In this document: positions 48,784 to 58,263 of the stretch, piece after piece | How the letters are laid out: each line of letters opens with the position of its first letter | Position numbering within the stretch: position 1 is the stretch's first letter | Assembly: GCF_900115505.1 (NCBI RefSeq) | Contig: NZ_FOWQ01000011.1 | Span: forward strand, 62,001 to 126,000 | Length of the DNA stretch: 64,000 nt | Direction of reading: 5' to 3' | Source: Geodermatophilus dictyosporus | GTDB taxonomy: Bacteria > Actinomycetota > Actinomycetes > Mycobacteriales > Geodermatophilaceae | Position numbers and translations under genes: made by a program | Notes under the pieces: model-generated | Told to the model about the DNA's origin: nothing | What the model saw: the letters and a program-made list of their open reading frames with translations, nothing else | Databases searched by the model: none

Positions 48784-50222
48784 CCGCCGTCCCCCCGCCC
48801 CCGGACGCCCGGCTGCCCGACGGCTACGCGGTGCGGCTGGCCCCCGGCACCCGGCGGCGGGAGGACGGCGCGGTGCTGCTCGGCGGCTCGCCGCTGCGGC
48901 TGCTGCGCCTCAGCTCCCGCGCCCGGACCCTGCTGGCGGGCGACCGGCTCGCCGTCACCGACGCGGGCAGCGCCGCGCTCGCCGCCCGCCTGCTCGACAC
49001 CGGGGTCTCGGTCCCCGAGCCCGCGGGGCCGGCGCCCGGGCCCGCCGACGTCACCGTCGTCGTCCCGGTGCGGGACCGGGCCGGCGGCGTCGCCCGGCTG
49101 CTGGCCGCGCTGCGCGCCGACCCGGACACCGCCGGCGTGCGGGTGCTCGTGGTCGACGACGGCTCGGCGGACCGCGCCGCGCTCGCCGCCGCGGCCGCCG
49201 GTGCGGAGGTGCTGCGCCACGAGCGGTCGCGCGGGCCCGCGGCGGCGCGCAACACCGGCCTGCGGGCGGCGACGACGGCGGCGGTCGCCTTCCTCGACTC
49301 CGACTGCGTGCCCGAGCCCGGGTGGCTGGCCGCGCTGCTGCCGCACCTGGCCGACCCACGGCTGGCGCTCGTCGCCCCGCGCGTGACCGCGCTGCCGTCG
49401 ACCGCACCGGGCTGGGTGACGCCGTACGAGACGGCGGTCAGCGCGCTGGACATGGGGCCGGCGCCCGCACCGGTGGCGCCGCTCGGTGGCCTGTCCTACG
49501 TGCCGAGCGCCGCGCTGCTGGCCCGCCGGGCCGCGCTGGGGGAGGGGTTCGACGCCGGCATGCGGGTGGCCGAGGACGTGGACCTGGTCTGGCGGCTGGC
49601 CGCGGCCGGCTGGCGGGTGCGCTACGAGCCGGCCGCCCGCGTGGCGCACGACCACCCGAGCACGACCGGGGCCTGGCTGCGCCGCCGCGCGGTCTACGGC
49701 ACCGGCGCCGCGCCGCTGGCCGCCCGGCACGGCGGCCTGGTCGCGCCCGTGGTGGTCTCCCCGTGGACGGCGACCGCGCTGGTGCTGGCGGTGGGCGGCG
49801 GGCGGCCCGGGCGGGTGCTGGCCGCGGGTGTCCTCGGGACGGCCGCCGCCCGGCTGGCCCGCCGGCTCGCCGGCCCCGGCCGGCGGGCGCCCTACGGGCT
49901 GGCCGCGGCGCTGGTGGTGCGCGGCAGCGCGGCCGGCGCCCGCACGCTGGCCCGCGCGGCCACCCGGCACCACTGGCCCCTGGCGGCGGCCGCGGCCCTG
50001 GTCTCGCCCCGCGCCCGCCGCGGCCTGGCCGCCGTGGCCGTCGCCGACGCCGTCCTCGCGTGGCTGCCGCACCGCGGACGGGTGGGCCTGCTGCGCTTCG
50101 CCGCCGCGCGCCGGCTGGAGGACCTCGCCTACGGCGCCGGGCTGTGGGCCGGTGCGCTGCGGGCCCGCGACGCCCGGGCCCTGCTGCCGGCCCGCCCCCC
50201 GGACGTCGCTCCGCCGCGATGA
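48780..50222 (+). CDS. mftF: Mycofactocin glycosyltransferase MftF
   Basis: 480 residues. Start LPDGYAVRLAPGTRRREDGAVLLGGSPLRLLRLS is MftF-typical. A GT2 domain (about 80-290) has VVVPVRDRAGGVARLL, VDDGSADRAALA, the DSD/DXD metal site LDSDCVPEPGW and the acceptor region AEDVDLVWRLAAAGWRVRYEP. The C-terminal ~180 residues contain hydrophobic helices. In mycobacteria MftF adds an oligo-glucose chain to the mycofactocin core. GTG start overlapping the isochorismatase stop. It is the last mft gene in the window, 4 kb from mftE. Confidence 0.93.
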   Translation: MTAVPPPPDARLPDGYAVRLAPGTRRREDGAVLLGGSPLRLLRLSSRARTLLAGDRLAVTDAGSAALAARLLDTGVSVPEPAGPAPGPADVTVVVPVRDRAGGVARLLAALRADPDTAGVRVLVVDDGSADRAALAAAAAGAEVLRHERSRGPAAARNTGLRAATTAAVAFLDSDCVPEPGWLAALLPHLADPRLALVAPRVTALPSTAPGWVTPYETAVSALDMGPAPAPVAPLGGLSYVPSAALLARRAALGEGFDAGMRVAEDVDLVWRLAAAGWRVRYEPAARVAHDHPSTTGAWLRRRAVYGTGAAPLAARHGGLVAPVVVSPWTATALVLAVGGGRPGRVLAAGVLGTAAARLARRLAGPGRRAPYGLAAALVVRGSAAGARTLARAATRHHWPLAAAAALVSPRARRGLAAVAVADAVLAWLPHRGRVGLLRFAAARRLEDLAYGAGLWAGALRARDARALLPARPPDVAPPR

Positions 50223-50241
50223 CCAGGTGCCCTGGTCGTCG
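50217..50241 (+). terminator. Hairpin at the mftF end
   Basis: An 11-bp stem with one G-T pair (50217-50227 with 50231-50241) and a 3-base loop, overlapping the mftF stop codon. Confidence 0.55.
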
Positions 50242-50342
50242 CCGCCCCTCCGGGGGGCTGACCTGCGGGATCGCACCCTGGCGCGGGCGTGGGATCCGCG
50301 TCACCATGGGCGGGTCATGAGCCCCAGCCCCCGGACTCCGTC

Positions 50343-51662
50343 GTGACCGGCGTCAGCCCGTGGCTCGCGCTGCCCGAGGGCCGGCCCACCCCGGGGCTGG
50401 CGCGGCAGCTGCGCGCCGCGCACGAGACGTTCGTGACCCGCGGTGCCCCGCCCCCGCGGTCCGGGGTCCGCCCGGTCGTCCGGGACTCCTGGGCGCGCAG
50501 CCTCGGCAGCGGGGTGGACCCCGACGGCCAGGGCCCGCCGGTCGACCTGCTCGACGACGCCCTGGCCGCCTACCGCGCCGGCCACCCGCTGGCACCGGTG
50601 CTGCCGGTGATCCGGCGCCTGCTGGTCGAGGACGCCGAGGCCGACCGGATGATCGTCGCGGTCACCGACGCCGACGGCCGGATGCTGTGGGTGGAGGGCG
50701 ACTCCCGGCTGCGCCGCCTGGCCGAGAACATGAACTTCGTGCCGGGGGCCCGCTGGTCCGAGGACGTCGCCGGCACCAACGCCCCGGGGACGGCGCTGGC
50801 CCTCGACCACCCCGTGCAGTTCTTCGGCAGCGAGCACTACCGCCGACCGGTCCAGCCGTGGAGCTGCTCGGCCGCGCCGGTCCACCACCCGGTCACCGGG
50901 GTGCTGCTCGGCGCCATCGACGTCACCGGCGGCGACCACGTGGCCAGCCCGCACGTGCTCACCCTCGTGCGCGCCGCCGTCGCCGCCGTCGAGTCCGAGC
51001 TGCGCTGGCTGCACCGGGAGGAGCAGCCCGGCCGGCGGCCCGTCGTGACGACGGCGGCACCGGCGCGCGAGGCCGCGCCGGTGCTGGAGGTGCTCGGCCG
51101 CGACCGGGCCCGGCTGACCCGCGCCGAGGGGGCGGTCGAGCTCTCCCTGCGCCACTCCGAGCTGCTCCTGCTGCTGGCCGAGGCCGCCGCGACGGGGGAG
51201 GGCCGCAGCGCCGAGCGGCTGGCCGCCGAGTGCCACGGCGGCGGCGCCGCGGTCACCGTGCGCGCGGAGCTGTCCCGGTTGCGCCGGCTGGTCGGCCCCG
51301 AGCTGGTCGGGTCACGGCCCTACCGGCTGCTGGGCCCGCTGGAGACCGACGTCGGCACGCTGCGCCGGCTGCTCGACCGCGGTGCGGTGACCGCCGCCCT
51401 CGACCGGTACCCCGGCCCGGTGCTGCCGCGCTCCGGCGCGCCCGGCGTCGCGGCGGCCCGCCGACGCACCGCCGTCGCGCTGCGCACCGCGGTGCTGGCG
51501 AGCCGGCGGCCGGAGCTGCTGCTGCGCTGGACGGCGCTGCCCGAGGCCCGGGACGACGCCCTCGCCTGGCAGACCCTGCTCGAGGTGCTGCCCGCCGGGT
51601 CGCCGCGCCGGCCCGCCGTCGCCGCCCACCTGCTCGCGCTGCGCCGGGCCCCGCGCGGCTGA
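50343..51662 (+). CDS. GAF-domain transcriptional regulator (AcoR-like N terminus)
   Basis: 439 residues. An N-terminal region like AcoR/DhaR-type regulators ([18 protein letters not shown]), then a GAF domain (about 95-230: [67 protein letters not shown]). There is no sigma-54 AAA+ domain. The C-terminal region (about 260-345) could be a winged helix ([31 protein letters not shown]). Such regulators often control alcohol or aldehyde dehydrogenases. The GTG at 50343 overlaps the stop of a 9-codon frame starting at 50317. Confidence 0.75.
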   Translation: MTGVSPWLALPEGRPTPGLARQLRAAHETFVTRGAPPPRSGVRPVVRDSWARSLGSGVDPDGQGPPVDLLDDALAAYRAGHPLAPVLPVIRRLLVEDAEADRMIVAVTDADGRMLWVEGDSRLRRLAENMNFVPGARWSEDVAGTNAPGTALALDHPVQFFGSEHYRRPVQPWSCSAAPVHHPVTGVLLGAIDVTGGDHVASPHVLTLVRAAVAAVESELRWLHREEQPGRRPVVTTAAPAREAAPVLEVLGRDRARLTRAEGAVELSLRHSELLLLLAEAAATGEGRSAERLAAECHGGGAAVTVRAELSRLRRLVGPELVGSRPYRLLGPLETDVGTLRRLLDRGAVTAALDRYPGPVLPRSGAPGVAAARRRTAVALRTAVLASRRPELLLRWTALPEARDDALAWQTLLEVLPAGSPRRPAVAAHLLALRRAPRG

Positions 51663-51716
51663 CCCGACACGCCGGGCGGGGAATGCGTCCGGTGCCGGCG
51701 GCCTTGGCACGGCAAC

Positions 51717-52937
51717 GTGACCGCTCGCGCCGCCGCTCCGCCCGCCCCCGCGCCGACCTCGCTGGGCACCCCGCGCGTGGCGGTGGCCCTCGTCGCGCTG
51801 GCGCTGGGCGGCTTCGCGATCGGCACCACCGAGTTCGTGACGATGGGGCTGCTGCCCGACATCGCCACGGGGGTCGGCGTCGACATCCCCACCGCGGGTC
51901 ACGTCATCTCCGCCTACGCCCTCGGCGTGGTCGTGGGCGCCCCGGTCATCGCCGCGCTGGGCTCGCGGCTGCCGCGCCGCGGCCTGCTGGTCGGGCTCAT
52001 GGCGGCCGTCGTGGCCGGCAACGTGCTCAGCGCGCTGGCGCCCGGGTCGACGACGCTGCTGCTGGCGCGCTTCGTCAGCGGCCTGCCGCACGGCGCCTAC
52101 TTCGGCGTCGCCTCGCTGGTCGCCGCCGCGCTCGTGCCGCCGGCACTGCGCGGGCGGGCGGTCAGCACGGTCATGCTCGGCCTGGCCGCGGCCACCCTGG
52201 CCGGGGTCCCCGCGGCCACCTGGCTCGGCCAGACGCTGGGCTGGCGCTCGGCGTACTGGGCCGTGGTCGTGCTGGCCGCGCTGACCGTCGTCGCGGTGCT
52301 CGCCGTGGTCCCGCCGACGCCGCAGGGCGGCGACGCCGGCATCCGCACCGAGCTGGGCGCCCTGCGCCGGCCCCAGGTGCTGCTCACGCTGGTCGTGGCC
52401 ACCGTCGGGTTCGGCGGCATGTTCGCCGTCTACAGCTACATCGCCCCGATCACCACCGACGTCGCCGGGCTCGCCCGGGGAGCCGTCCCGTGGGTGCTGC
52501 TGGCCTTCGGCGTGGGCGGCTTCCTCGGTACCGCGCTCGGCGGGCGGCTGGCCGACCTGGCGCTGTTCCGCTCGCTGGTGGGCGCGATGGTCACCGTCCT
52601 CGCGCTGCTGCTGGTCGTGGGCCCGGCAGCGGCGACCGGGCCCACCCTGTTCGCCGTCGTCCTCCTGCTCGCGATGAGTGCCTCGACGCTGGTCGTCTGC
52701 CTGCAGCTGCGGCTCATGGAGGTCGCCGGCGAGGCGCAGATGCTCGGCGCCGCGCTCAACCACTCCGCGCTCAACGCGGCCAACGCGCTCGGTGCCTGGC
52801 TGGGCGGGGTGGTCATCGCCGCCGGCCACGGCTACGCCGCGCCGAGCCTGGTCGGCGCCGCCCTCGCGGCGGCCGGCCTGGTCGCGCTGGCCGCCTCGGC
52901 GCGGCTGCGCCGGCGGGAGCTCCGCGCGGCCACCTGA
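51717..52937 (+). CDS. MFS transporter (DHA1, AraJ/purine-efflux-like)
   Basis: 406 residues with about twelve membrane segments. DHA1 marks: [23 protein letters not shown] at the first segment, [45 protein letters not shown]. This subgroup exports sugars, nucleosides, or drugs. GTG start without a strong ribosome-binding site. Substrate not deducible. Confidence 0.83.
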   Translation: MTARAAAPPAPAPTSLGTPRVAVALVALALGGFAIGTTEFVTMGLLPDIATGVGVDIPTAGHVISAYALGVVVGAPVIAALGSRLPRRGLLVGLMAAVVAGNVLSALAPGSTTLLLARFVSGLPHGAYFGVASLVAAALVPPALRGRAVSTVMLGLAAATLAGVPAATWLGQTLGWRSAYWAVVVLAALTVVAVLAVVPPTPQGGDAGIRTELGALRRPQVLLTLVVATVGFGGMFAVYSYIAPITTDVAGLARGAVPWVLLAFGVGGFLGTALGGRLADLALFRSLVGAMVTVLALLLVVGPAAATGPTLFAVVLLLAMSASTLVVCLQLRLMEVAGEAQMLGAALNHSALNAANALGAWLGGVVIAAGHGYAAPSLVGAALAAAGLVALAASARLRRRELRAAT

Positions 52938-53060
52938 CACCCCCGCTCCAGGGCGTCTGCAACACCCGTGCAACGTCCGCGCTGCGCCCGACACGCCTCG
53001 TCAGCCACCGCACCCGCGGAGACAGGACCGCTGCGCGGTTCCGCTGGTGCGGACGCGTAG

Positions 53061-53095
53061 TACCCGAGCGACCGGGTAAGCGTGGCCTAAGTCAC
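53061..53095 (+). promoter_or_regulatory. coxS upstream regulatory elements
   Basis: Two inverted repeats lie close together: TACCCG-AGCGAC-CGGGTA (53061-53078) and GTGGC-CTAA-GTCAC (53082-53095). The latter is one base from the GTGA-N6-TCAC pattern seen at two other promoters and has the central TA of Crp sites. TTGACA at 53103-53108 resembles a -35 but has no matching -10. The rest of the 236-base gap shows nothing else. Confidence 0.4.
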
Positions 53096-53173
53096 CTCCC
53101 CGTTGACACACTCCGCCGCAGAGCGCCCGCAGGGCCGGGCGCGTTCGCCCCCTGCAACGACAGCGGAGGATCC

Positions 53174-53680
53174 ATGACACGGGTGAGCATGCAGGTCGAC
53201 GGCGTGACCTACACCGACGAGGTCGAACCCCGGACGCTGCTGGTCCACCACCTGCGCGAGGCGCTGGGCAAGGTCGGGACGGTCGTCGGCTGCGACACCA
53301 GCAACTGCGGCGCCTGCACCGTGCACCTCGACGGGCAGGCCGTGAAGTCCTGCACCGTCCTGGCCGTCCAGGCCGACGGCGCCGAGGTCACCACCATCGA
53401 GGGCGTCGCCGCGCCCGACGGCAGCCTGCACCCGGTGCAGAAGGCGTTCCACGAGATGCACGGTCTCCAGTGCGGCTACTGCACGCCCGGGATGATCATG
53501 GCCTCGATCGACCTGCTCAAGGAGAACCCGAACCCCAGCGACACCGAGGTGCGCGAGGGCATCGAGGGCAACCTCTGCCGGTGCACCGGCTACCAGAACA
53601 TCGTCCGCGCGGTGCAGCAGGCAGCCGGTGAGCTGTCCGGCTCCGCCACCACCCCGGAGACGACGGGAGCCCAGGCATGA
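53174..53680 (+). CDS. coxS: CO dehydrogenase-like small [2Fe-2S] subunit CoxS
   Basis: 168 residues. Plant-type [2Fe-2S] site: Cys40, 45, 48 and 60 ([12 protein letters not shown]). Second helical [2Fe-2S] site: Cys100, 103, 135 and 137 ([14 protein letters not shown]). It passes electrons from the Mo site in CoxL to FAD in CoxM. ATG start with GGAGG four bases upstream. First gene of coxSLM-coxG; its stop overlaps the coxL start (ATGA). Confidence 0.92.
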   Translation: MTRVSMQVDGVTYTDEVEPRTLLVHHLREALGKVGTVVGCDTSNCGACTVHLDGQAVKSCTVLAVQADGAEVTTIEGVAAPDGSLHPVQKAFHEMHGLQCGYCTPGMIMASIDLLKENPNPSDTEVREGIEGNLCRCTGYQNIVRAVQQAAGELSGSATTPETTGAQA

Positions 53681-56178
53681 CGGTCACCGAGGACGCCGCC
53701 ACCACCCAGGTGCCCGGCCCGGAGAAGGAGGTCGGCAAGGCCCGCAAGCGCAAGGAGGACGCGCGCCTGATCACCGGGCGCACCACCTGGACCGACAACA
53801 TGGTGCTGCCCGGCATGCTGCACCTGTCGGTCGTGCGCAGCCCGGTCGCCCACGCCCGCATCACCGGCGTCGACGTGTCCGCGGCGAAGGAGTCCCCGGG
53901 CGTCGTCACCGTCCTCACCGGCCGCGACCTCGCCGAGGAGCAGGGCTCCATCCCCTGTGCCTGGCCGGTGACCCCGGACATGAAGAACCCCGGCCACCCG
54001 TCGATCGCCGTCGACCGGGTCAACCACGTGGGCGAGGCGGTGGCGGTCATCGTCGCCCGCTCCCGGACCGCGGCCGCCGACGCCGTCGAGCTCGTCGACG
54101 TGGACTACGACCTGCTCCCGCCGGTGCTCGACATGGAGGAGGCCGTCCGCGAGGGCGCCGACCTCGTCCACGACGACCTGGGGACCAACACCAGCTACCA
54201 CTTCGTCTTCGACGCGGGCGAGGCCGGCACCGGCGGCGACACCGAGCAGGCGTTCGCCGACGCCGACGTCGTCGTCAGCCGCCGGTTCGTCAACCAGCGG
54301 CTGATCCCGGCGTTCATGGAGCCGCGGTCGGTCGTCGTCCAGCCGCAGGGCGACAACTTCACGATGTGGTCGGCCACCCAGATCCCGCACGTGCTGCGCG
54401 TGATGCTGGCGATGGTCACCGGCATCCCCGAGCACAAGCTGCGCGTGGTCGCCCCCGACGTGGGCGGCGGCTTCGGCGGCAAGCTGCAGGTCAACCCCGA
54501 GGAGATCCTCGCGCTGCTGATCGCGCGCCGCCTCGGCAAGCCGGTCAAGTGGACCGAGACCCGCAGCGAGTCGCTGATGACCGCCCACCACGGCCGCGAC
54601 CAGGTCCAGTTCATCGACGTCGCGGCCGACCGCGAGGGCAACGTCAAGGGCCTGCGCGTGCGGCTGCTCGCCGACATGGGCGCCTACCTGCGGCTGATCA
54701 CCCCGGGTGTCCCGGCCCTGGGCGCGTTCATGTTCCCGGGCATCTACAAGTTCCCGGCCTACCGCTTCGAGTGCGACGGCGTGTTCACCAACAAGGTGCC
54801 CACCGACGCCTACCGCGGCGCCGGCCGGCCCGAGGCGACCTTCGCCGTCGAGCGGATCATGGACGAGCTCGCCGTCGAGCTCGGCATGGACCCCCTCGAG
54901 CTGCGCCGGAGGAACTGGATCCAGTCGCAGGAGTTCCCGTTCACCACGGTGGCGGGCCTGGAGTACGACAGCGGCGACTACGACGCGGCCACCCAGCAGG
55001 CGCTGGACCTGCTCGGCTACTCCGAGCTCCGCGAGGAGCAGCGCCGCCGCCGTGAGTCGAACGACCCGGTGCAGCTGGGCATCGGCTTCTCCACCTTCAC
55101 CGAGATGTGCGGCCTGGCCCCCTCGCGGGTCCTCGGCTCGCTGTCCTACGGCGCGGGCGGCTGGGAGTCGGCCTCGATCCGGATGCTGCCCACCGGCAAG
55201 GTCGAGGTGGTCACCGGCTCGACGCCGCACGGCCAGGGCCACGAGACGGCGTGGAGCCAGCTGGTCGCCGACTCACTCGGCGTCCCCTTCGAGGACGTCG
55301 AGGTCCTGCACGGCGACACCGCCGTCGCGCCCAGGGGCATGGACACCTACGGCTCGCGCTCGCTGGTCGTGGGCGGCACCGCCGTCATCAAGGCCGCCGA
55401 CAAGGTGGTCGCCAAGGCCCGCAAGGTCGCCGCGCACCTGCTCGAGGCCAGCGAGGACGACCTGGAGTTCTCCGGCGGGAAGTTCTCCGTCCGCGGGACG
55501 CCGGGGTCGGGCCTGTCCATCCAGGAGATCGCGCTCGCCGTCTTCGCCGCGCACGACTACCCGGAGGACGTCGAGCCCACGATCGACGCGGACGCGACCT
55601 TCGACCCGGTGAACTTCTCCTTCCCCCACGGCACGCACGTCTGCGCCATGGAGGTCGACACCGACACCGGGTTCGTCAAGATCCGCAAGTACGCCTGCGT
55701 CGACGACGTCGGCACGATCGTCAACCCGCTCATCGTCGAGGGGCAGGTCCACGGTGGCCTGGCGCAGGGCATCGCCCAGGCGCTGTACGAGGAGGCCGTG
55801 TACGACGCCGACGGCAACCTGACCACCGGCACCTTCGTCGACTACCTGGTCCCCTCGGCCGCCGACCTGCCGCACTTCGACACGGGCAACACCGTGCACG
55901 TGGCACCCGGCAACCCGATCGGCGCCAAGGGCGTGGGCGAGGCCGGCTGCATCGCCAGCACGCCGGCGGTGGTCAACGCCGCGCTCGACGCCGTCCGGCA
56001 CCTGGGCGTGTCCGACATCCGCATGCCGCTGACCCCCGAGCGGGTGTGGCGGGCGATCCACCAGGGCGGCGACGGCGGGGACCGGGCCACGGCCGGGTCC
56101 AACGCCTACGGCGGCGCCCAGACCGAGACCACCGCCGGTGTCTCGACCCCGCAGTCCGCTCTCGGAGGTGACCGGTGA
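53677..56178 (+). CDS. coxL: Molybdenum hydroxylase large subunit, form II CoxL-like
   Basis: 833 residues of the xanthine oxidase family. The active-site loop reads AYRGAGR at 378-384, the form II signature, not AYxCSFR of the true high-activity form I CO dehydrogenase. The catalytic glutamate is E755 in GVGEAGC. Molybdopterin-binding motifs include GGGFGGK near 268 and GQGHET. A ~35-residue Thr/Gly-rich tail extends past the usual end. Form II enzymes may oxidise CO slowly or act on other aldehydes or heterocycles. Gene order S-L-M is typical of form II. Confidence 0.9.
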   Translation: MTVTEDAATTQVPGPEKEVGKARKRKEDARLITGRTTWTDNMVLPGMLHLSVVRSPVAHARITGVDVSAAKESPGVVTVLTGRDLAEEQGSIPCAWPVTPDMKNPGHPSIAVDRVNHVGEAVAVIVARSRTAAADAVELVDVDYDLLPPVLDMEEAVREGADLVHDDLGTNTSYHFVFDAGEAGTGGDTEQAFADADVVVSRRFVNQRLIPAFMEPRSVVVQPQGDNFTMWSATQIPHVLRVMLAMVTGIPEHKLRVVAPDVGGGFGGKLQVNPEEILALLIARRLGKPVKWTETRSESLMTAHHGRDQVQFIDVAADREGNVKGLRVRLLADMGAYLRLITPGVPALGAFMFPGIYKFPAYRFECDGVFTNKVPTDAYRGAGRPEATFAVERIMDELAVELGMDPLELRRRNWIQSQEFPFTTVAGLEYDSGDYDAATQQALDLLGYSELREEQRRRRESNDPVQLGIGFSTFTEMCGLAPSRVLGSLSYGAGGWESASIRMLPTGKVEVVTGSTPHGQGHETAWSQLVADSLGVPFEDVEVLHGDTAVAPRGMDTYGSRSLVVGGTAVIKAADKVVAKARKVAAHLLEASEDDLEFSGGKFSVRGTPGSGLSIQEIALAVFAAHDYPEDVEPTIDADATFDPVNFSFPHGTHVCAMEVDTDTGFVKIRKYACVDDVGTIVNPLIVEGQVHGGLAQGIAQALYEEAVYDADGNLTTGTFVDYLVPSAADLPHFDTGNTVHVAPGNPIGAKGVGEAGCIASTPAVVNAALDAVRHLGVSDIRMPLTPERVWRAIHQGGDGGDRATAGSNAYGGAQTETTAGVSTPQSALGGDR

Positions 56179-56206
56179 TCCGCCGTAACGACCCTGGAGT
56201 GAAGCC

Positions 56207-57064
56207 ATGATCCCCGCCCCGTTCGAGTACGTCCGGCCCACGACGGTCGAGGAGGCCGTCCAGGCGGTCGCCGAGGGCGGCGAGGACGTGAAGGTCATGG
56301 CCGGCGGGCAGTCGCTCATCCCGGTCATGCGGCTGCGCCTGGCCGCGCCGGAGACGATCGTCGACCTCGGCGGCATCGCCGAGCTCCGGGGCGTCCGCGA
56401 GGAGGGCGACCACCTGGTCATCGGTGCGATGACGACGCACGCCGAGGTGGTCACCGACCCGCTGATCGCCCAGCACGCGCGGCTCATCGCCGAGGCGACG
56501 GAGACGGTGGCCGACCGGCAGACCCGCCGCCGGGGCACCTTCGGCGGCGCCCTGGCGCACGCCGACCCGGCCGGCGACCTGGCGGCGGTGGCCCTGGCCC
56601 TGGACGCCGAGATGGTGATCGCCGGCCCGTCGGGTCGGCGCACGGTGCCCGCCCGCGAGTTCTTCGTCGACTACCTGACGACCTCGCTCGAGGAGGGGGA
56701 GATCCTCGTCGAGATCCGGGTGCCCAAGCTGTCCGGCGACTGGGGGGTGCGCTACGAGAAGTTCAACCGCGTGGCGCAGGCCTGGTCGATCGTCGCGGTC
56801 GCGGCCGCGGTCCGGCGGGAGGACGGGCACATCGCCGAGGCACGGATCGGGCTGACCAACATGGGCCCGACGCCGCTGCGCGCATCGGCGACCGAGGCGG
56901 CCCTCGCCGGGGCCCCCGCGACGGCCGACGCGGTCGCGTCCGCGGCGCGGTCGGCGGCGGAGGGCACCAGCCCGAGCAGCGACCTCAACGCCCAGGCCGA
57001 CTACCGCGAGCACCTCGTGCAGGTGCTGACCCGCCGGGCGGTCACGGCGGCCGCCGGGCTGTAA
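56207..57064 (+). CDS. coxM: CO dehydrogenase-like FAD-binding subunit CoxM
   Basis: 285 residues with a PCMH-type FAD fold: AGGQSLIPVMRLRLA (32-46) and the second motif TFGGALAHADPAGDL (111-125), then a C-terminal CO_deh_flav domain. It transfers electrons from CoxS to a quinone or other acceptor. ATG start with GGAG eight bases upstream, 28 bases after coxL. Confidence 0.92.
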   Translation: MIPAPFEYVRPTTVEEAVQAVAEGGEDVKVMAGGQSLIPVMRLRLAAPETIVDLGGIAELRGVREEGDHLVIGAMTTHAEVVTDPLIAQHARLIAEATETVADRQTRRRGTFGGALAHADPAGDLAAVALALDAEMVIAGPSGRRTVPAREFFVDYLTTSLEEGEILVEIRVPKLSGDWGVRYEKFNRVAQAWSIVAVAAAVRREDGHIAEARIGLTNMGPTPLRASATEAALAGAPATADAVASAARSAAEGTSPSSDLNAQADYREHLVQVLTRRAVTAAAGL

Positions 57065-57145
57065 CTTGAAGGACCCCGTCCTCCCCACCCCTCGCAGGCT
57101 CGGGGTGGTGCCCTGGACGGGGCCGCGCCTGGCTCCCGCCCGTCC

Positions 57146-57183
57146 CCTCGGCCGGCCCGCCCTCCCGGGCGGACCGGCCGAGG
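57146..57183 (+). terminator. Hairpin between coxM and coxG
   Basis: A 15-bp stem with one mismatch (CCTCGGCCGG pairing 57146-57155 with 57174-57183, then CCGCC/GGCGG) and a 6-base loop. As coxG follows 28 bases later on the same strand, it may attenuate rather than end transcription. Confidence 0.55.
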
Positions 57184-57210
57184 TCCGTTCCCCACCCCGG
57201 AGGTCGCACC

Positions 57211-58215
57211 GTGCAGCTGGAGAACTCGTTCACCGTCCCCGTGCCCGTCGACGAGGCCTGGCGGGTCCTGCTCGACATCGAGCGCATCGCCCCGTGCATG
57301 CCCGGTGCCGCGCTGGACTCCGTCGAGGGCGACTCGTTCACCGGCCGGGTCAAGGTCAAGCTCGGCCCGATCAACCTGACCTACCAGGGCAAGGCGTCCT
57401 TCGTGGAGAAGGACGAGGCCGCGCACAGGGCCGTCATCGACGGGCGCGGCAAGGACCAGCGCGGCAACGGCACCGCGGCCGCCCTCATCACCGCCCAGCT
57501 CAAGGGCGAGGGCAGCAGTACGCGGGTCGACGTCCTCACCGACCTCAACATCACCGGCCGCCCTGCCCAGTTCGGCCGCGGCGTGATGACCGACGTCGGC
57601 AACAAGCTGCTCGGCCAGTTCGCCGACAAGCTCGCCGCCCAGCTGGGCGAGGGCGACGCGCAGGGTGACGCGGCGCGCGCCGAGGCGGCGCAGGTCGACG
57701 CCCCCGGCTCGGTCACCGCGACCGCGACCGGCGTCGTCGAGGAGGTCGCCGCCTCGGTGGAGCAGACGCCGGGCGACAACGCCGTCGCGCAGAAGGTGCG
57801 GGAGGCGGGGACGGCGACGCGCGAGGCGGCTGCTGCTGCGACCGACACGAGCACCGGCCGGCACGCCGCGGTGGCCAACCCGCCCACCGCGCCGATCACC
57901 GCGGTCGGCTCCACCGACACGACGCCGGTGACCGCGGTGGCCGCCGGCGGGGACACCGTGCCGGCCGGCACCGGCGCGGCCCCCAGCGGCCCGCCGTCCG
58001 GCACGACCGCGCCGCCCACCCGCCCGGCCACCGGCGCCCCGCCGCGCAGCACCCCGTCGGCCGCCCCGCGGCAGCCGGCGCCCGAGCCCGAGCCGATCGA
58101 CCTGCTCGAGGTCGCCGGTGGCGCTGCGGCGGCCCGCTTCGCCCTCCCGGCCGCCGGGGTGGCCGCGGTGCTGCTGCTCGTCACGCTCGTCGTCCGCCGG
58201 CGCCGCCGCCGCTGA
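57211..58215 (+). CDS. coxG: CoxG-like SRPBCC protein with membrane anchor
   Basis: 334 residues. The CoxG/carbon monoxide dehydrogenase G domain covers about 1-150 (LENSFTVPVPVDEAWRVLLDIERIAPCMPGA, FTGRVKVKLGPINLTYQG). A ~130-residue low-complexity Ala/Thr/Pro linker follows, then one C-terminal membrane segment (FALPAAGVAAVLLLVTLVV) and a run of arginines. CoxG recruits CO dehydrogenase to the cytoplasmic membrane, and the anchor fits that role. GTG start with GGAGG seven bases upstream. Confidence 0.88.
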   Translation: MQLENSFTVPVPVDEAWRVLLDIERIAPCMPGAALDSVEGDSFTGRVKVKLGPINLTYQGKASFVEKDEAAHRAVIDGRGKDQRGNGTAAALITAQLKGEGSSTRVDVLTDLNITGRPAQFGRGVMTDVGNKLLGQFADKLAAQLGEGDAQGDAARAEAAQVDAPGSVTATATGVVEEVAASVEQTPGDNAVAQKVREAGTATREAAAAATDTSTGRHAAVANPPTAPITAVGSTDTTPVTAVAAGGDTVPAGTGAAPSGPPSGTTAPPTRPATGAPPRSTPSAAPRQPAPEPEPIDLLEVAGGAAAARFALPAAGVAAVLLLVTLVVRRRRRR

Positions 58216-58229
58216 GCCGCCGGCCGTCC

Positions 58230-58263
58230 GACCACCGCCCGCGCGTGCGCGCGGGCGGTGGTC
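58230..58263. terminator. Bidirectional hairpin terminator
   Basis: A 16-bp perfect pairing (58230-58245 with 58248-58263; realistic loop about six bases) between convergent coxG and hydrolase genes, running into the hydrolase stop. Confidence 0.8.

Noticed and set aside
50317-50346. Nine-codon frame before the GAF regulator as a leader peptide
   Set aside because: It overlaps the GTG start (GTGA) but has no good ribosome-binding site, so the case is much weaker than at 29032.
53677-56178. True (form I) aerobic CO dehydrogenase
   Set aside because: The active-site loop is AYRGAGR, not AYxCSFR, and gene order is S-L-M.
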